Assembly: GCF_001729965.1 (NCBI RefSeq)
Contig: NZ_JRWK01000001.1
Coordinates: 62,001 to 126,000 of the forward strand
Origin: Methanosphaera sp. WGK6
GTDB taxonomy: Archaea; Methanobacteriota; Methanobacteria; Methanobacteriales; Methanobacteriaceae
Reading direction: 5' to 3'
DNA: 64,000 nucleotides
In this document: piece by piece, positions 28,057 through 37,923 of the stretch
Layout of the letters: every line of letters begins with the position of its first letter
Position numbering within the stretch: the stretch's first letter is position 1
Position numbers and translations under genes: made by a program
The notes under the pieces: model-generated
The model's input: the letters and a program-made list of their open reading frames with translations, nothing else
Databases searched by the model: none
Told to the model about the DNA's origin: nothing

Positions 28057-29373
28057 ATGAAAATATTAGTAGTAGGTAGCGGTGCAAGAGAACATGCAAT
28101 AGCAAAAGCATTAAATAAAAATGCTGAAGTATACACATATATGGGAAGAAAAAACCCTGGATTAGCAGCAGTATCTGAAAAATACATGGTAAATGATGAA
28201 TCTAATTTTGAAGAAATAATTAAATTTGCTAAAGAAAATGGTGTTGAATTAGCGTTCATTGGACCTGAAGCTCCTCTTGAAAAAGGAATTGTAGATGAAT
28301 TAAAAAATGAAGGTATTTTATCAGTAGGACCAACAAAAGCAGCAGCACAAATAGAAACCAATAAAGCATTCATGAGAAAGTTATTTGAAGACTATAATAT
28401 TGCAGGTTCAATAAAATATGGTACATTTTATGAATTAGATGATGCATATAAGTTTATTGATAGTTTTGATGAACCGGTAGTTGTAAAACCAATAGGATTA
28501 ACAGGTGGAAAAGGAGTTAAAATTGTTGGTGATCAATTAAAGGATAATAATGAAGCAAAAGAATATGTTAAAGAAATTTTTGATCAGAAGATGGGTGGAT
28601 TTGAAGGTGTAGTGATTGAAGAATTATTAGTTGGTGAAGAATATACAATACAAGCTTTTGTTGATGGAGAACATATAATTCCAATGCCTGCAGCACAAGA
28701 TCATCCTCACGCATTTGAAGGAAATAAAGGACCAATAACTGGTGGAATGGGTTCTTATTCTGATAAAAATCATTTATTACCATTTTTAACTAAAAAAGAT
28801 TATGATGAATCAGTTGCTATAATGAAACAAACAATTGATGCAATAGCAAAGGAAGCAGAACCATACAAAGGAATACTTTATGGACAATTCATGCTTTGTA
28901 AAGACGGACCAAAAGTAATTGAATATAATGCACGATTTGGAGACCCTGAATCAATGAATGTATTAGCATTACTTGATTCTAATTTAGCTCAAATATCTCA
29001 ACAAATTGTTAATGGAACATTAGACACTGCCGCATTTAGTAATAAAGCTTCTGTATGTAAATATGTAGTTCCAGATAAATATCCAAATACAACAGCAAAT
29101 GATACAATTGTTAAAGTATGTGAAGATAAAATTAATCAGGATGATGCACAAGTATATTATGCTGCAGTATATGCAGATGATAATGATGATGTGTACTTAA
29201 CTTCTTCAAGAGCATTAGCAATTTTAGCAGTAAGGGATACTATTAAAGAAGCAGAAGAGGTATGTGAAGCTGCAATGAAACATATAGATGGAGAGGTATA
29301 TCATAGAAGTGATGTAGCTACTGAAGAACTATTAAATGAAAAAATGGAACATATGAAAGAAGTTAGATCTTAA
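28057..29373 (+). CDS. purD: Phosphoribosylamine-glycine ligase
   Basis: This ATP-grasp enzyme makes glycinamide ribonucleotide in purine synthesis. It begins MKILVVGSGAREHAIAKAL, the usual PurD dinucleotide-like motif. It has GLTGGKGV and EGVVIEELLVGEE in the ATP-grasp part, the QDHPHAFEGNKGPITGGMG loop, and NARFGDPES near the C-terminal ATP site. The 438-residue length is normal. About 280 bp of AT-rich DNA separates it from the divergent ilvB cluster and must hold both promoters. Confidence 0.97.
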   Translation: MKILVVGSGAREHAIAKALNKNAEVYTYMGRKNPGLAAVSEKYMVNDESNFEEIIKFAKENGVELAFIGPEAPLEKGIVDELKNEGILSVGPTKAAAQIETNKAFMRKLFEDYNIAGSIKYGTFYELDDAYKFIDSFDEPVVVKPIGLTGGKGVKIVGDQLKDNNEAKEYVKEIFDQKMGGFEGVVIEELLVGEEYTIQAFVDGEHIIPMPAAQDHPHAFEGNKGPITGGMGSYSDKNHLLPFLTKKDYDESVAIMKQTIDAIAKEAEPYKGILYGQFMLCKDGPKVIEYNARFGDPESMNVLALLDSNLAQISQQIVNGTLDTAAFSNKASVCKYVVPDKYPNTTANDTIVKVCEDKINQDDAQVYYAAVYADDNDDVYLTSSRALAILAVRDTIKEAEEVCEAAMKHIDGEVYHRSDVATEELLNEKMEHMKEVRS

Positions 29374-29394
29374 TCTAACTCTATTCTATTTTTT
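29361..29394 (+). terminator. Hairpin/T-run terminator of purD
   Basis: AGTTAGA-TCTTAA-TCTAACT is a perfect 7-bp stem spanning the purD stop codon. A run of six T follows nine bases later. Confidence 0.55.
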
Positions 29395-29572
29395 AATTAA
29401 TTATTAATCTACTTTTTTTATAAATATCTTCATAATTTATTGTTTTTCACATTATCTATCACTAAAAAAGATAATCTTTTTTAAATACCAAAAACAAATA
29501 AATATATTATTTATTATTAGTTGAATAAAAATATTAAGAGTAAATTATTTTTTTAATTAGGGAAGGATTAAA

Positions 29573-30478
29573 ATGGATAGATTATTATCAATGACTGATG
29601 CAAAAGATCAAATTAAAACAATATTAGATATAGCATCAGATTTAAAATCAGGTAAAATAACAGAAAAACCACTCAAAGATAAATATTTAGGAATGATTTT
29701 TGAAAAATCATCAACAAGAACAAGAGTATCTTTTGAAGTTGGAATGCATCAATTAGGTGGAACTCCATTATATTTATCAAGTAAAGATTTACAGTTAAAC
29801 AGAGGAGAACCAATACCTGACACTGCAAGAGTATTATCTCGTTTTTTAGATTGTATAATGATAAGGGCTAAAAAACATGAAAATGTTGAAGAATTAGCAG
29901 ATTATGCATCTATTCCAATCATAAGTGGATTAACTGATAAAGAACATCCTTGTCAAGCATTTGCTGATTTATTAACTATAAAAGAATATAAGGGTGATTA
30001 CAATAGAAAATTAGTTTTCATAGGGGATGGAAACAATGTATGTAATTCTCTATTATTAGCTTCAGCATATGTTGGAATGGATATGGTTGTTGCATGTCCT
30101 GAAGGGTATGAACCAGATAAAGAAATATATGAATTAGCAAAAGAAGAAGCTAAAAAAACTAATGCTAATATAAGCATAGAACACAACATACATGAAGCTG
30201 TAAAAGATGCAGATGTACTATACACTGATGTATGGGTAAGTATGGGTGATGAAGAAGAACAAGAAGAAAGGGAAAGAATATTTAAACCATACCAAATTAA
30301 CAAACAATTATTATCTGAAGCAAAAGAAGATGCAATAGTAATGCACTGTTTACCAGCAATACGTGATCAAGAAATAACAGATGATGTTATGACTTCATCT
30401 CAATCAGCAATATGGGATCAAGCAGAAAATAGATTACATGCACAAAAAGCAATATTATATACAATTTTAAAAGAATAA
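29573..30478 (+). CDS. argF: Ornithine carbamoyltransferase
   Basis: It forms citrulline from ornithine and carbamoyl phosphate in arginine synthesis. The carbamoyl-phosphate loop is [10 protein letters not shown], then HPCQAFADL. The C-terminal ornithine-specific motif is HCLPAIRD, which separates it from the aspartate enzyme at 1391. The 301-residue length is normal. A strong GGGAAGG ribosome site precedes ATG 29573. argD lies 3.5 kb further on, with unrelated genes between. Confidence 0.96.
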   Translation: MDRLLSMTDAKDQIKTILDIASDLKSGKITEKPLKDKYLGMIFEKSSTRTRVSFEVGMHQLGGTPLYLSSKDLQLNRGEPIPDTARVLSRFLDCIMIRAKKHENVEELADYASIPIISGLTDKEHPCQAFADLLTIKEYKGDYNRKLVFIGDGNNVCNSLLLASAYVGMDMVVACPEGYEPDKEIYELAKEEAKKTNANISIEHNIHEAVKDADVLYTDVWVSMGDEEEQEERERIFKPYQINKQLLSEAKEDAIVMHCLPAIRDQEITDDVMTSSQSAIWDQAENRLHAQKAILYTILKE

Positions 30479-30500
30479 AAAAATAATATATTTTTTTAAA
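30476..30500 (+). terminator. A/T palindrome with T-run after argF
   Basis: An A-run, ATAATATA and a T-run form a weak hairpin ending in seven T directly after the argF stop; a further T7 run lies about 10 bases beyond. A T-rich archaeal terminator is likely. Confidence 0.4.
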
Positions 30501-30562
30501 CCCTTCCCTTTTTTTATATAACCTACAATTTAGAATAATATTTTTTTTAGAGTTGAAGTGAT

Positions 30563-31387
30563 ATGTTATCAAAAAGAATAATACCTTGTTTAGATTGTGA
30601 TTTACAAGTACCAGAAGGACGAGTAGTAAAAGGTGTAGAATTTAAACAAATAAGATATGCTGGAAATCCTGTGGAATTAGCAACAAAATACTATGAACAA
30701 GGGGCTGATGAAATAGTATTTTTAGATATAACTGCATCTCATGAAAGAAGATCAACAATGGCTGATGTAATTAAAAAAACAGTTGAAAATGTATTTACTC
30801 CAATATGTGTTGGTGGGGGAATACGTGAAGTAAAAGACTATGTAAACATGTTAAAAGCAGGAGCAGATAAATGTTCAACAAATACTGCTGCAATTAAAGA
30901 TCCTTCTCTAATAAACCGGGCATCAGAACACGTTGGAAGTCAAGCATGTGTAATAGGAATAGATGCAAAAAGAAGATATGTTGAAAATCCATCAGAATCC
31001 GATGAACATTATATTGTTGAAACAGATGATGGTTATTGTTGGTTTGATTGCAGTATTTATGGTGGACGTGAATTCACAGGAATAGATGCTGTTAAATGGG
31101 CTATTGAATGTGAAGAAAGAGGTGCTGGTGAGATATTATTAACTAGTATGGATAGGGATGGTACAAAAGTAGGTTATGATTTAGATTTAACTAAAACAAT
31201 AAGTAAAAATGTAACAATACCTGTTATTGCTTCAGGAGGAGTAGGAAATCCTCAACACATCTATGATGCATTTAATAAAGGGGAAGCAGATGCAGCATTA
31301 GCAGCAAGTATATTCCATTTTAATGAATACCCCATACCTGAAGTAAAAGAATATCTTAAAAAGAAAAATATACCTATGAGGATATGA
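30563..31387 (+). CDS. hisF: Imidazole glycerol phosphate synthase, cyclase subunit
   Basis: This is the (beta-alpha)8 barrel subunit of histidine synthesis that uses ammonia from HisH to close the imidazole ring and releases AICAR. It has the first catalytic Asp in [16 protein letters not shown] for phosphate binding, the second Asp in LTSMDRDGT, and IASGGVG near the end. The 274-residue length exceeds the ~255 of bacterial forms because of an insertion around 140-165, common in methanogen homologues. It is followed with overlap or a short gap by the Ntn hydrolase gene. Confidence 0.96.
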   Translation: MLSKRIIPCLDCDLQVPEGRVVKGVEFKQIRYAGNPVELATKYYEQGADEIVFLDITASHERRSTMADVIKKTVENVFTPICVGGGIREVKDYVNMLKAGADKCSTNTAAIKDPSLINRASEHVGSQACVIGIDAKRRYVENPSESDEHYIVETDDGYCWFDCSIYGGREFTGIDAVKWAIECEERGAGEILLTSMDRDGTKVGYDLDLTKTISKNVTIPVIASGGVGNPQHIYDAFNKGEADAALAASIFHFNEYPIPEVKEYLKKKNIPMRI

Positions 31388-31395
31388 GGAAAAAT

Positions 31396-32322
31396 ATGAC
31401 ATTGATAGTAAATATTACTACTCCTGAAGGAATAGTGATGGCCTCTGATAGTCGACAAACACAAAGAAGTACTAGTCAAATGACGAGAATCTCTACAAAT
31501 AATGCATATAAGTTATTTGCAATAAATAATAGAATACTTGTTGGAACAGCAGGTTTAGCATTTTTCGCAGATAATACGGGTGTTCAAAAAAATGTGTCAA
31601 AATATGTGGAAGATTATTGTAACTCTACAAATCAGAAAAATTTAACTGTAAAAGAGATTGCAACACAATTACATGCTTATCTTAATAAAAAATATCCATG
31701 GGAACAACAACTTGAAATGTCTGCTCAACAATTAAAAATAGACGCACAACATAATGGAGCACAAGTATTATCTCTTGAAAAAGTAAATGATGCAATAGAT
31801 TTCAGAATAAAACAACCTAATGGGAGAATCGAGGAAGGACATCTTAATGCAGAACCAATAAATTTACTTGTAAGTGGATTTAATAAAAATGGTTTATCTG
31901 AGACATATGAATTATGTATTCCTGGAAAAGTTATTCTAAAACGAAAAACTAATGATTTTGGATGTGTATGGATTGGTCAGGGCGATCTTGTTGCACGTAT
32001 GATTATAGGATATGATAAAAAAATAATGAATACACCTATATTTCAAAAAGTATTAGCAACAACACCACAAGATGAATTAATAAAACAATTACGTGGAGTT
32101 GAATACACTATTCCTTGGCCATTATTAACACTTCAAGATGCAATAGATTTAGCTGTTTTTCTAATAAAATCAACAGAAATGATTCAAAGATTTGCTGATG
32201 GAACTAACATGGATAATGGTGAAATACAGGGTGTGGGTGGACCAATAGATGTTGCAGTAATAACTCAAGAAGATGGAATTCAATGGATTAAACGAAAACA
32301 AATTGGATTTCCTGAAGAATAA
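31396..32322 (+). CDS. Proteasome beta-like N-terminal nucleophile hydrolase
   Basis: The N-terminal half aligns with HslV/Anbu/20S beta subunits. Starting at ATG 31396 gives MTLIVNITTPEG; Met removal would expose Thr1. IVMASDSRQT then places Asp17 and Arg19 as in proteasome beta chains, and the Lys of AYKLFAINNRI fits catalytic Lys33, followed by VGTAGLA. All three catalytic residues are thus kept. An earlier in-frame ATG (31384) overlaps the hisF stop, but the GAGG site and the Thr1 position favour the later one. The extra C-terminal ~120 residues are unfamiliar. It is a possible self-assembling protease separate from the canonical proteasome; substrate unknown. Confidence 0.75.
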   Translation: MTLIVNITTPEGIVMASDSRQTQRSTSQMTRISTNNAYKLFAINNRILVGTAGLAFFADNTGVQKNVSKYVEDYCNSTNQKNLTVKEIATQLHAYLNKKYPWEQQLEMSAQQLKIDAQHNGAQVLSLEKVNDAIDFRIKQPNGRIEEGHLNAEPINLLVSGFNKNGLSETYELCIPGKVILKRKTNDFGCVWIGQGDLVARMIIGYDKKIMNTPIFQKVLATTPQDELIKQLRGVEYTIPWPLLTLQDAIDLAVFLIKSTEMIQRFADGTNMDNGEIQGVGGPIDVAVITQEDGIQWIKRKQIGFPEE

Positions 32323-32364
32323 TTTCTTTAACTTTTTTTAATTTAATATTTATGCAGTGATTTC

Positions 32365-33288
32365 ATGGTTAAAAATCAACTTATTATTAGTAATAATGAT
32401 TATTATGGAGATTTTGACTTAAATTTAACAATTAATTCTGGTCAAACAAGTCAACCTCCATTTAAATATGAAAATGGTACTTATCATGAGGTAATATCTA
32501 TTGATAATGAAAATATTTTAATTAATTTAACTCAAAATAATCTTAATGAACCCTTAATTATTGACTATGTATGTGAAGACTATGTTGATGAAGATAAACT
32601 TCTAGATAAAATTTACTACATCTTTGATTTGGATTATGATTTGAATGAATTATATAATTATTTAGATGTAAATAGTGAATTAAATAATATTTATAAGTTT
32701 AATAAAGGTTTACGGTTATTTAAAGCACAATTTCCATATGAATGTATAATGTCATCTATATGTTCTGCTAATAATTCTATAAAAAGGTGGACTAATTCAA
32801 TACAATCTATAAAAGAAAGTATGGGTGTTAAAGTAAGTATTGATGATGAATCCGGTTTTACTTTTCCAAAAGAAGAAACTTTTTTGAAAATACCTGAAGA
32901 AACTTTGAAAAAATTTGGAGTAGGCTATAGAAGTTCATACATGTTAAATTCAACAAAGAAAATATTGTCAGAAAAAAATTTTCATAACATGATTAATAAT
33001 ATGGATTATAATAGTGCATTTAATAAAATTATAGAATTAGAGGGTGTTGGACCAAAGGTAGCTGATTGTATATTATTATACGGATATAATAAACCTGAGG
33101 CATATCCAGTTGATGTGTGGATTAATAGAATAACAACATATCTTTATTTCAAGAATCAAAAACCGTCAAATAAAAAAATAATGAATTTTGCACAAGATAA
33201 ATTTGGGTGCTATGCAGGTTATGTACAATTATATTTATTTAATTATGCACGTTCATCTGGCTTAATGGATAAATTAAAAAATATCTAA
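32365..33288 (+). CDS. ogg: 8-oxoguanine DNA glycosylase/AP lyase (OGG1 type)
   Basis: This base-excision repair enzyme belongs to the HhH-GPD superfamily. The N-terminal ~110 residues form the OGG-type beta domain. The hairpin LEGVGPKVADC carries catalytic Lys231, and the conserved Asp250 is in YPVDVWINR. The C-terminal YAGYVQLYLFNYARS matches OGG1-type enzymes. The 307-residue length fits the OGG1-like archaeal group rather than the short AGOG group. ATG 32365 has a GTGAT site. Confidence 0.92.
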   Translation: MVKNQLIISNNDYYGDFDLNLTINSGQTSQPPFKYENGTYHEVISIDNENILINLTQNNLNEPLIIDYVCEDYVDEDKLLDKIYYIFDLDYDLNELYNYLDVNSELNNIYKFNKGLRLFKAQFPYECIMSSICSANNSIKRWTNSIQSIKESMGVKVSIDDESGFTFPKEETFLKIPEETLKKFGVGYRSSYMLNSTKKILSEKNFHNMINNMDYNSAFNKIIELEGVGPKVADCILLYGYNKPEAYPVDVWINRITTYLYFKNQKPSNKKIMNFAQDKFGCYAGYVQLYLFNYARSSGLMDKLKNI

Positions 33289-33397
33289 AAAAATAACACA
33301 AAAGAAATGTATTTTTAGGGAGGTGAGGGGTCAGAATAAATATTACATAAATTCTATTTTATTTTATGTCTTTTATAATATATAATATTTTTTTTAT

Positions 33398-33829
33398 TTA
33401 TTCATCAACAACAGTTATAGTGTTTATAACATCGCCTTGTCTAATTTCATAAACAACTTCCATACCTTCAATTACTTGTCCGAATACTGTGTGAACTCCA
33501 TCAAGGTGTGGTTGTGGACTGTGTGTTATAAAGAATTGACTTCCACCAGTGTCTTTTCCAGCATGTGCCATGGATAATGCTCCAGTTCCATGTCTGTGTG
33601 GATTACCTTCAGTTTCACATTTAATAGTGTAACCTGGGCCACCGGTTCCATTTCCGTTAGGACATCCACCTTGTATTACAAAGTCTGGTATTACTCTGTG
33701 GAATGTGAGACCATCATAAAATCCTTTATTTGCTAATTCTTCAAAATTTTTTACTGTTCCAGGTGCTTCATTAGGGAATAATTCTATTGTAATGTCACCT
33801 TTATCTGTTTTTATAACAGCTTTTTTCAT
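33398..33829 (-). CDS. Cyclophilin-type peptidyl-prolyl isomerase
   Basis: This single-domain cytoplasmic cyclophilin catalyses prolyl cis-trans isomerisation. It has [13 protein letters not shown] with the catalytic Arg, [19 protein letters not shown], and [14 protein letters not shown]. No signal peptide is present. The start is ATG 33829 (MKKAVIK) with AGGTGA upstream; the frame opens three codons earlier without benefit. The 143 residues match the short prokaryotic class. Confidence 0.96.
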   Translation of the reverse strand: MKKAVIKTDKGDITIELFPNEAPGTVKNFEELANKGFYDGLTFHRVIPDFVIQGGCPNGNGTGGPGYTIKCETEGNPHRHGTGALSMAHAGKDTGGSQFFITHSPQPHLDGVHTVFGQVIEGMEVVYEIRQGDVINTITVVDE

Positions 33830-34027
33830 GTATTTCACCTAACTTTTTAGTTATGTAATAAGCTTTATAGATACCTCTTTTTATAATTATGGTCTTTTTA
33901 TATTCTTTTATTTCGTAAATTTTATACTTAATTGGAAATAAATTATTAATTATATAATAAGTTAATAAAATTAATTCATTATTTTTATAATTTAACATAA
34001 TTTTAATTTTTATGGAGGTTTATTTCT

Positions 34028-35194
34028 TTGAATACTAACGAAGTAAAAGACACATTAGATACATATGTTATGCACAGCTATGGACGTTATGATTTAGTAA
34101 TTGATCATGCTCATGGTAGTATAGTATATGATAAAGAAGGAAAAGAATATATTGATTGTGTTGCAGGTATAGCAGTAAATAGTATTGGACACACTCACAA
34201 AAGAGTTACTGAAACACTGACTGAAGAATCAAAAAAACTTATTCATGTTTCAAATCTTTACTACACTGAGGAACAAGCAAGTTACGCTGAAAGAATAGTT
34301 AAACTTTCACCTCATGATAAAGTATTTTTCTGTAACAGTGGTGCAGAAGCAAATGAAGGAGCAATAAAACTAGCACGTAAATACACGGGTAAAAGTGAAA
34401 TTATTGCAATGAATGATTCATTCCATGGAAGAACACTCACAACAATCACTGCAACGGGACAACCTAAATATCAGAAAGGATTCGGACCACTTCCTGAAGG
34501 ATTTATACATGTGGACTATAATGATATTAAACAAATAGAAGATGCAATAACTGAAAATACTGCAGCAGTACTTGTAGAGCCAATACAAGGAGAAAGTGGT
34601 GTAAGAGTTCCTGATGAAGATTATTTACCCGAACTTAGAAAATTATGTGATGAAAAAGGAATTCTTTTAATATTTGATGAAGTTCAAACTGGTTTTGGAC
34701 GTACTGGTAAGTTATTTGCTTCAGAATTAACTAATACAGTACCTGATATAACAACCTGTGCTAAAGCAGTAGCTGGTGGATTACCAATGGGACTTGTCCT
34801 TGCCCGTGCAGAAGTAGCAGATGCTTTTACTCCAGGAACTCATGCTTCTACATTTGGTGGAACTGCACTTGTATGTGCAGTAGCATCAACAGTACTTGAT
34901 ATATATGAAGATGAAAAGTTAGTAGAAAAATCATATGAAAATGGTAAATATTTCCTTGAAAAACTTGAAGCTTTAAGAGAAAAACATGACTGTATTGTGG
35001 ATATAAGAGGTCGTGGTTTAATGGTTGGTGTTGAAGTAAATTATCAATGTGGTGATTTAGTAGCTGAAGCTCAAGAAAAAGGAGTACTTATTAATGTTGC
35101 AAATGGTTCTGTTATAAGATTTGTACCACCACTTATAATCACAAAAAAAGAATTGGACAAAGTAGTAGAAGTTATTGATGAAATATTACCATAA
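34028..35194 (+). CDS. argD: Acetylornithine aminotransferase
   Basis: This PLP class III aminotransferase acts in arginine synthesis and possibly on succinyl-diaminopimelate. It has [17 protein letters not shown] for cofactor phosphate, [19 protein letters not shown] with the PLP-pyridine Asp, and the lysine in [10 protein letters not shown]. The 388-residue length is normal. Translation starts at TTG 34028, eight bases after a strong GGAGGT. Confidence 0.96.
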   Translation: MNTNEVKDTLDTYVMHSYGRYDLVIDHAHGSIVYDKEGKEYIDCVAGIAVNSIGHTHKRVTETLTEESKKLIHVSNLYYTEEQASYAERIVKLSPHDKVFFCNSGAEANEGAIKLARKYTGKSEIIAMNDSFHGRTLTTITATGQPKYQKGFGPLPEGFIHVDYNDIKQIEDAITENTAAVLVEPIQGESGVRVPDEDYLPELRKLCDEKGILLIFDEVQTGFGRTGKLFASELTNTVPDITTCAKAVAGGLPMGLVLARAEVADAFTPGTHASTFGGTALVCAVASTVLDIYEDEKLVEKSYENGKYFLEKLEALREKHDCIVDIRGRGLMVGVEVNYQCGDLVAEAQEKGVLINVANGSVIRFVPPLIITKKELDKVVEVIDEILP

Positions 35195-35204
35195 ACTTCT
35201 TATA

Positions 35205-35221
35205 TTCTACTTTTTTTTTAT
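35205..35221. terminator. T-rich terminator between argD and XPD-like helicase
   Basis: A run of nine T after a pyrimidine-rich stretch lies just past the argD stop, between convergent genes. This is a typical archaeal U-tract on the plus strand. Confidence 0.45.
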
Positions 35222-36966
35222 TTTGTTGTAATGGCTTCTCTAAAGAATTTAGGGATTAGTTTTCTATACATTTTATTTCTTAATATTGTTTGTATATTTT
35301 TATCAAGAATATATGTATCACAATGATCATTTTCTGCTCTCATTCCACGACCATATGCCTGCATCAGTGTCATTATAGTTTTATATGCATACCATTGGGG
35401 GTCAATGTTTTTTCTTTCATTTATTTGTTTATCTCCAAGATATGGGTAGGGTACTTTGTATATTACTTGGAATTGACATTTTTCGTATGGTAAATCAACA
35501 CCTTCACTCATAGAGGGACTAACAAGGACATAAGGATTTTTTGATTTTTCAAATTCAGCTAATGTCTGGTCTCTTGTTTTAGATGTATGTGAAAGTAGTC
35601 TTTGTTCTCTTATATGCTCCATAATATAATTTTGACATTTGTAACTGTTAGTATGGATTAATCCTTTTTCATTTTTATGTTTATCAAGTATTTCTTTAAG
35701 TACTGGTATGGTTTTAGGTGCTGTATGCCAAAGAGCTCTTTTAGACATTGGTCCTACTAGGTGCATGTGAATTGGTCGGTATTCTTTTTTAAATGGACTT
35801 TCACTTTTAATATAATATACTTCTTCAGGATCTAAACCTAGCCAGTTACAGAATAAATCTTTATCAAGAATTGTTGCACTCATAAATAGTACTTTATCTG
35901 CATATTGGAAAAGTGTTTTTTCTGCATATCTGTCTATTTTCAGGGGTTTGAATGAGACCATATCTTCTTCGGGTGATACAACCCAATCTTCAGGATCTTT
36001 TTTTATGTTTTCAGTAATCTCTTTAATTTTTCTTTTAGTATGTTCGATACGATCTCCTTTTTGTTTAGTTAGTGTGGTTGTGTTAATTGCATTATATGAA
36101 TCAAATATTGCTTCTAGAAATGCAATCCAGTCTTTAATATCAGTATAATTTTTCATGTCTTTTGGAATTACTTGATTTACATCTTTCTGTAATTGTTTGT
36201 TGTAGAGATTAAGTTCTAATTTATGCATTATTTTGTCTTCAATATTATGTGCTTCATCTAGTATCATTATGTTACGTTTCTGGAAGTGTTGTACATAATT
36301 TAGTTCAAGATATGCATAATCATAATTTAGTAATGCTACGGGTTCTTTGATTGCATCTGCTTTTTGACTCCAGTAAGGACATTTTTCAGATGATTTGAAT
36401 GTGAATGGCGTGTTATAGAATGTTTCTCCTGTGTCTTTTCTTAAATCTTTTTGTCTGTTTTGTTCCATTTTTATACCATATGGGCAGGTAAATTCTTGTC
36501 CTGTTCTTATTGTCTGACAAGTTCCCTGATCACAAGAGTTTAAAGCTCCACTATCTAGGCATGAAAAATTGTTTCGTCCTTTTACTTGTGCATAACCAAA
36601 TTCATTAGCATATTGTCTTTGTAATTGTTTTGTCATTGTAAGAATATATGCGGGTTGTAAAATTTGTCCAAGTGTTGCAGCAATGGCTGATTTTCCAGTA
36701 CCTGTTCCTGCTTCAAGTATAACATATCTTTTATCTGATTCGAAAGCATTTAATATTTCAGTAATTAGTTCTAATTGATTATGTCTTGATTCTTTAAATG
36801 GGAAGTTTTCAATGATTTCATCATCTATATCTGGATGTTGACGTTGTAATTCTTCTTTTTCTTCTGTGGATGGTCTTGTAAGGAGTGAATGTTGTTCTTC
36901 GGGTTTATCTGAACATATACACTTATTTTTTATCATTCCACATTTTGGACAAAATATTGTATTCAT
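35218..36966 (-). CDS. XPD/DinG-like superfamily 2 helicase
   Basis: This is a Rad3/XPD/DinG-type 5'-3' DNA helicase. It begins with a Zn-ribbon-like CPKCG...CIC at residues 6-18. The Walker A motif is GTGTGKS at 87-93 and the DEAH box is in ILDEAHNIED. Several cysteines between about 125 and 200 (SCDQGTC, CPYG, KCPYW) fit the iron-sulfur domain of the family. Motif VI is AYGRGMRAENDH. The 582-residue length is slightly shorter than archaeal XPD near 650. It probably acts in repair. It is convergent with argD and divergent from cbiL. Confidence 0.88.
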   Translation of the reverse strand: MNTIFCPKCGMIKNKCICSDKPEEQHSLLTRPSTEEKEELQRQHPDIDDEIIENFPFKESRHNQLELITEILNAFESDKRYVILEAGTGTGKSAIAATLGQILQPAYILTMTKQLQRQYANEFGYAQVKGRNNFSCLDSGALNSCDQGTCQTIRTGQEFTCPYGIKMEQNRQKDLRKDTGETFYNTPFTFKSSEKCPYWSQKADAIKEPVALLNYDYAYLELNYVQHFQKRNIMILDEAHNIEDKIMHKLELNLYNKQLQKDVNQVIPKDMKNYTDIKDWIAFLEAIFDSYNAINTTTLTKQKGDRIEHTKRKIKEITENIKKDPEDWVVSPEEDMVSFKPLKIDRYAEKTLFQYADKVLFMSATILDKDLFCNWLGLDPEEVYYIKSESPFKKEYRPIHMHLVGPMSKRALWHTAPKTIPVLKEILDKHKNEKGLIHTNSYKCQNYIMEHIREQRLLSHTSKTRDQTLAEFEKSKNPYVLVSPSMSEGVDLPYEKCQFQVIYKVPYPYLGDKQINERKNIDPQWYAYKTIMTLMQAYGRGMRAENDHCDTYILDKNIQTILRNKMYRKLIPKFFREAITTK

Positions 36967-37196
36967 AATGTTTATATTTCTTTTTTATTTTATTAAAATC
37001 CCCTCTTTTTTTTATTTCCATTTTGGTTTAATGTTGGATTAATCTTTTTTAGAAGTTTTTTAAAATTATATATATTTAAAATGCTTAAATTAATAATATA
37101 AGAATAAATACGACGTATAAATTAAGTTTACTTTAATTTTTTTAATAAATTAAAGATTATAATTCTTTTTTTTAAATATTAATAGGAATTGATAGT

Positions 37197-37892
37197 ATGA
37201 CAATTGGAAAATTATATGGTATAGGGGTAGGTCCTGGAGACCCTGAACTAGTGACAATAAAAGCAGCAAGGATTATCAAAGAAACAGATATTATATTTGC
37301 TCCACAATCACGTAATGGAAAACCTAGTGTAGCATTAAATATAGTTCAAGGAATAGTGGATGAAAGAGAAGAAAAATGTGAAATACTACAACCATTATTC
37401 CCAATGACTGAAGATAAGAAGGAATTAGAAAAATCATGGGATGAAGCAACAAATGTGCTCTTTGATAAATTAACTACAGGTTTAAATGCAGTATTTGTAA
37501 CATTAGGTGATCCAACCGTTTTCAGTACATTTTCATATATATCCTCAAGATTACAAGCAAAAGGGGTGGAAGTTGAATTAATTCCTGGAATAACTTCATT
37601 TACCGCATGTGCAGCAAGATCTGGAATTCAATTAACTGAACAAGATGATATTATGGTAGTGGTGCCTCAAGTAGATGAAAGATTAACAAAAATACTACCC
37701 TATGCAGATACTGTTGTAGCAATGAAAACTTCAAGACATTTGGATGTGCTAGAAGAATGTATAGATAAAGATCCAAGAGAAAAAGAAATAGTATCTGTAC
37801 AAAATTGTACAATGGAAAATGAGAATATTGTACATGGATTTGTAGATAATAAAAAATACTTTTCAACAAGTATAATTAAATTTAAAAAGTAA
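37197..37892 (+). CDS. cbiL: Cobalt-factor II C20-methyltransferase
   Basis: This SAM-dependent tetrapyrrole methyltransferase of anaerobic cobalamin synthesis methylates C20. It begins LYGIGVGPGDPELVTIKA, the signature of the CbiL/CobI branch, and has VFVTLGDPTVFSTF and LIPGITSFTACAA for SAM binding. The 231-residue length matches CbiL. It lies far from the frameshifted cbiG at the left edge, so cobamide genes are scattered. ATG 37197 follows AGGAATTGAT. Confidence 0.94.
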   Translation: MTIGKLYGIGVGPGDPELVTIKAARIIKETDIIFAPQSRNGKPSVALNIVQGIVDEREEKCEILQPLFPMTEDKKELEKSWDEATNVLFDKLTTGLNAVFVTLGDPTVFSTFSYISSRLQAKGVEVELIPGITSFTACAARSGIQLTEQDDIMVVVPQVDERLTKILPYADTVVAMKTSRHLDVLEECIDKDPREKEIVSVQNCTMENENIVHGFVDNKKYFSTSIIKFKK

Positions 37893-37923
37893 TTATTTTA
37901 TTTTTTACCTTTTTAATCTATTT

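Noticed and set aside
33801-33998. 65-codon minus-strand frame before the cyclophilin gene
   Set aside because: Composition is Ile/Lys/Tyr/Asn-rich as random AT-rich DNA gives, no ribosome site, and it overlaps the cyclophilin start.
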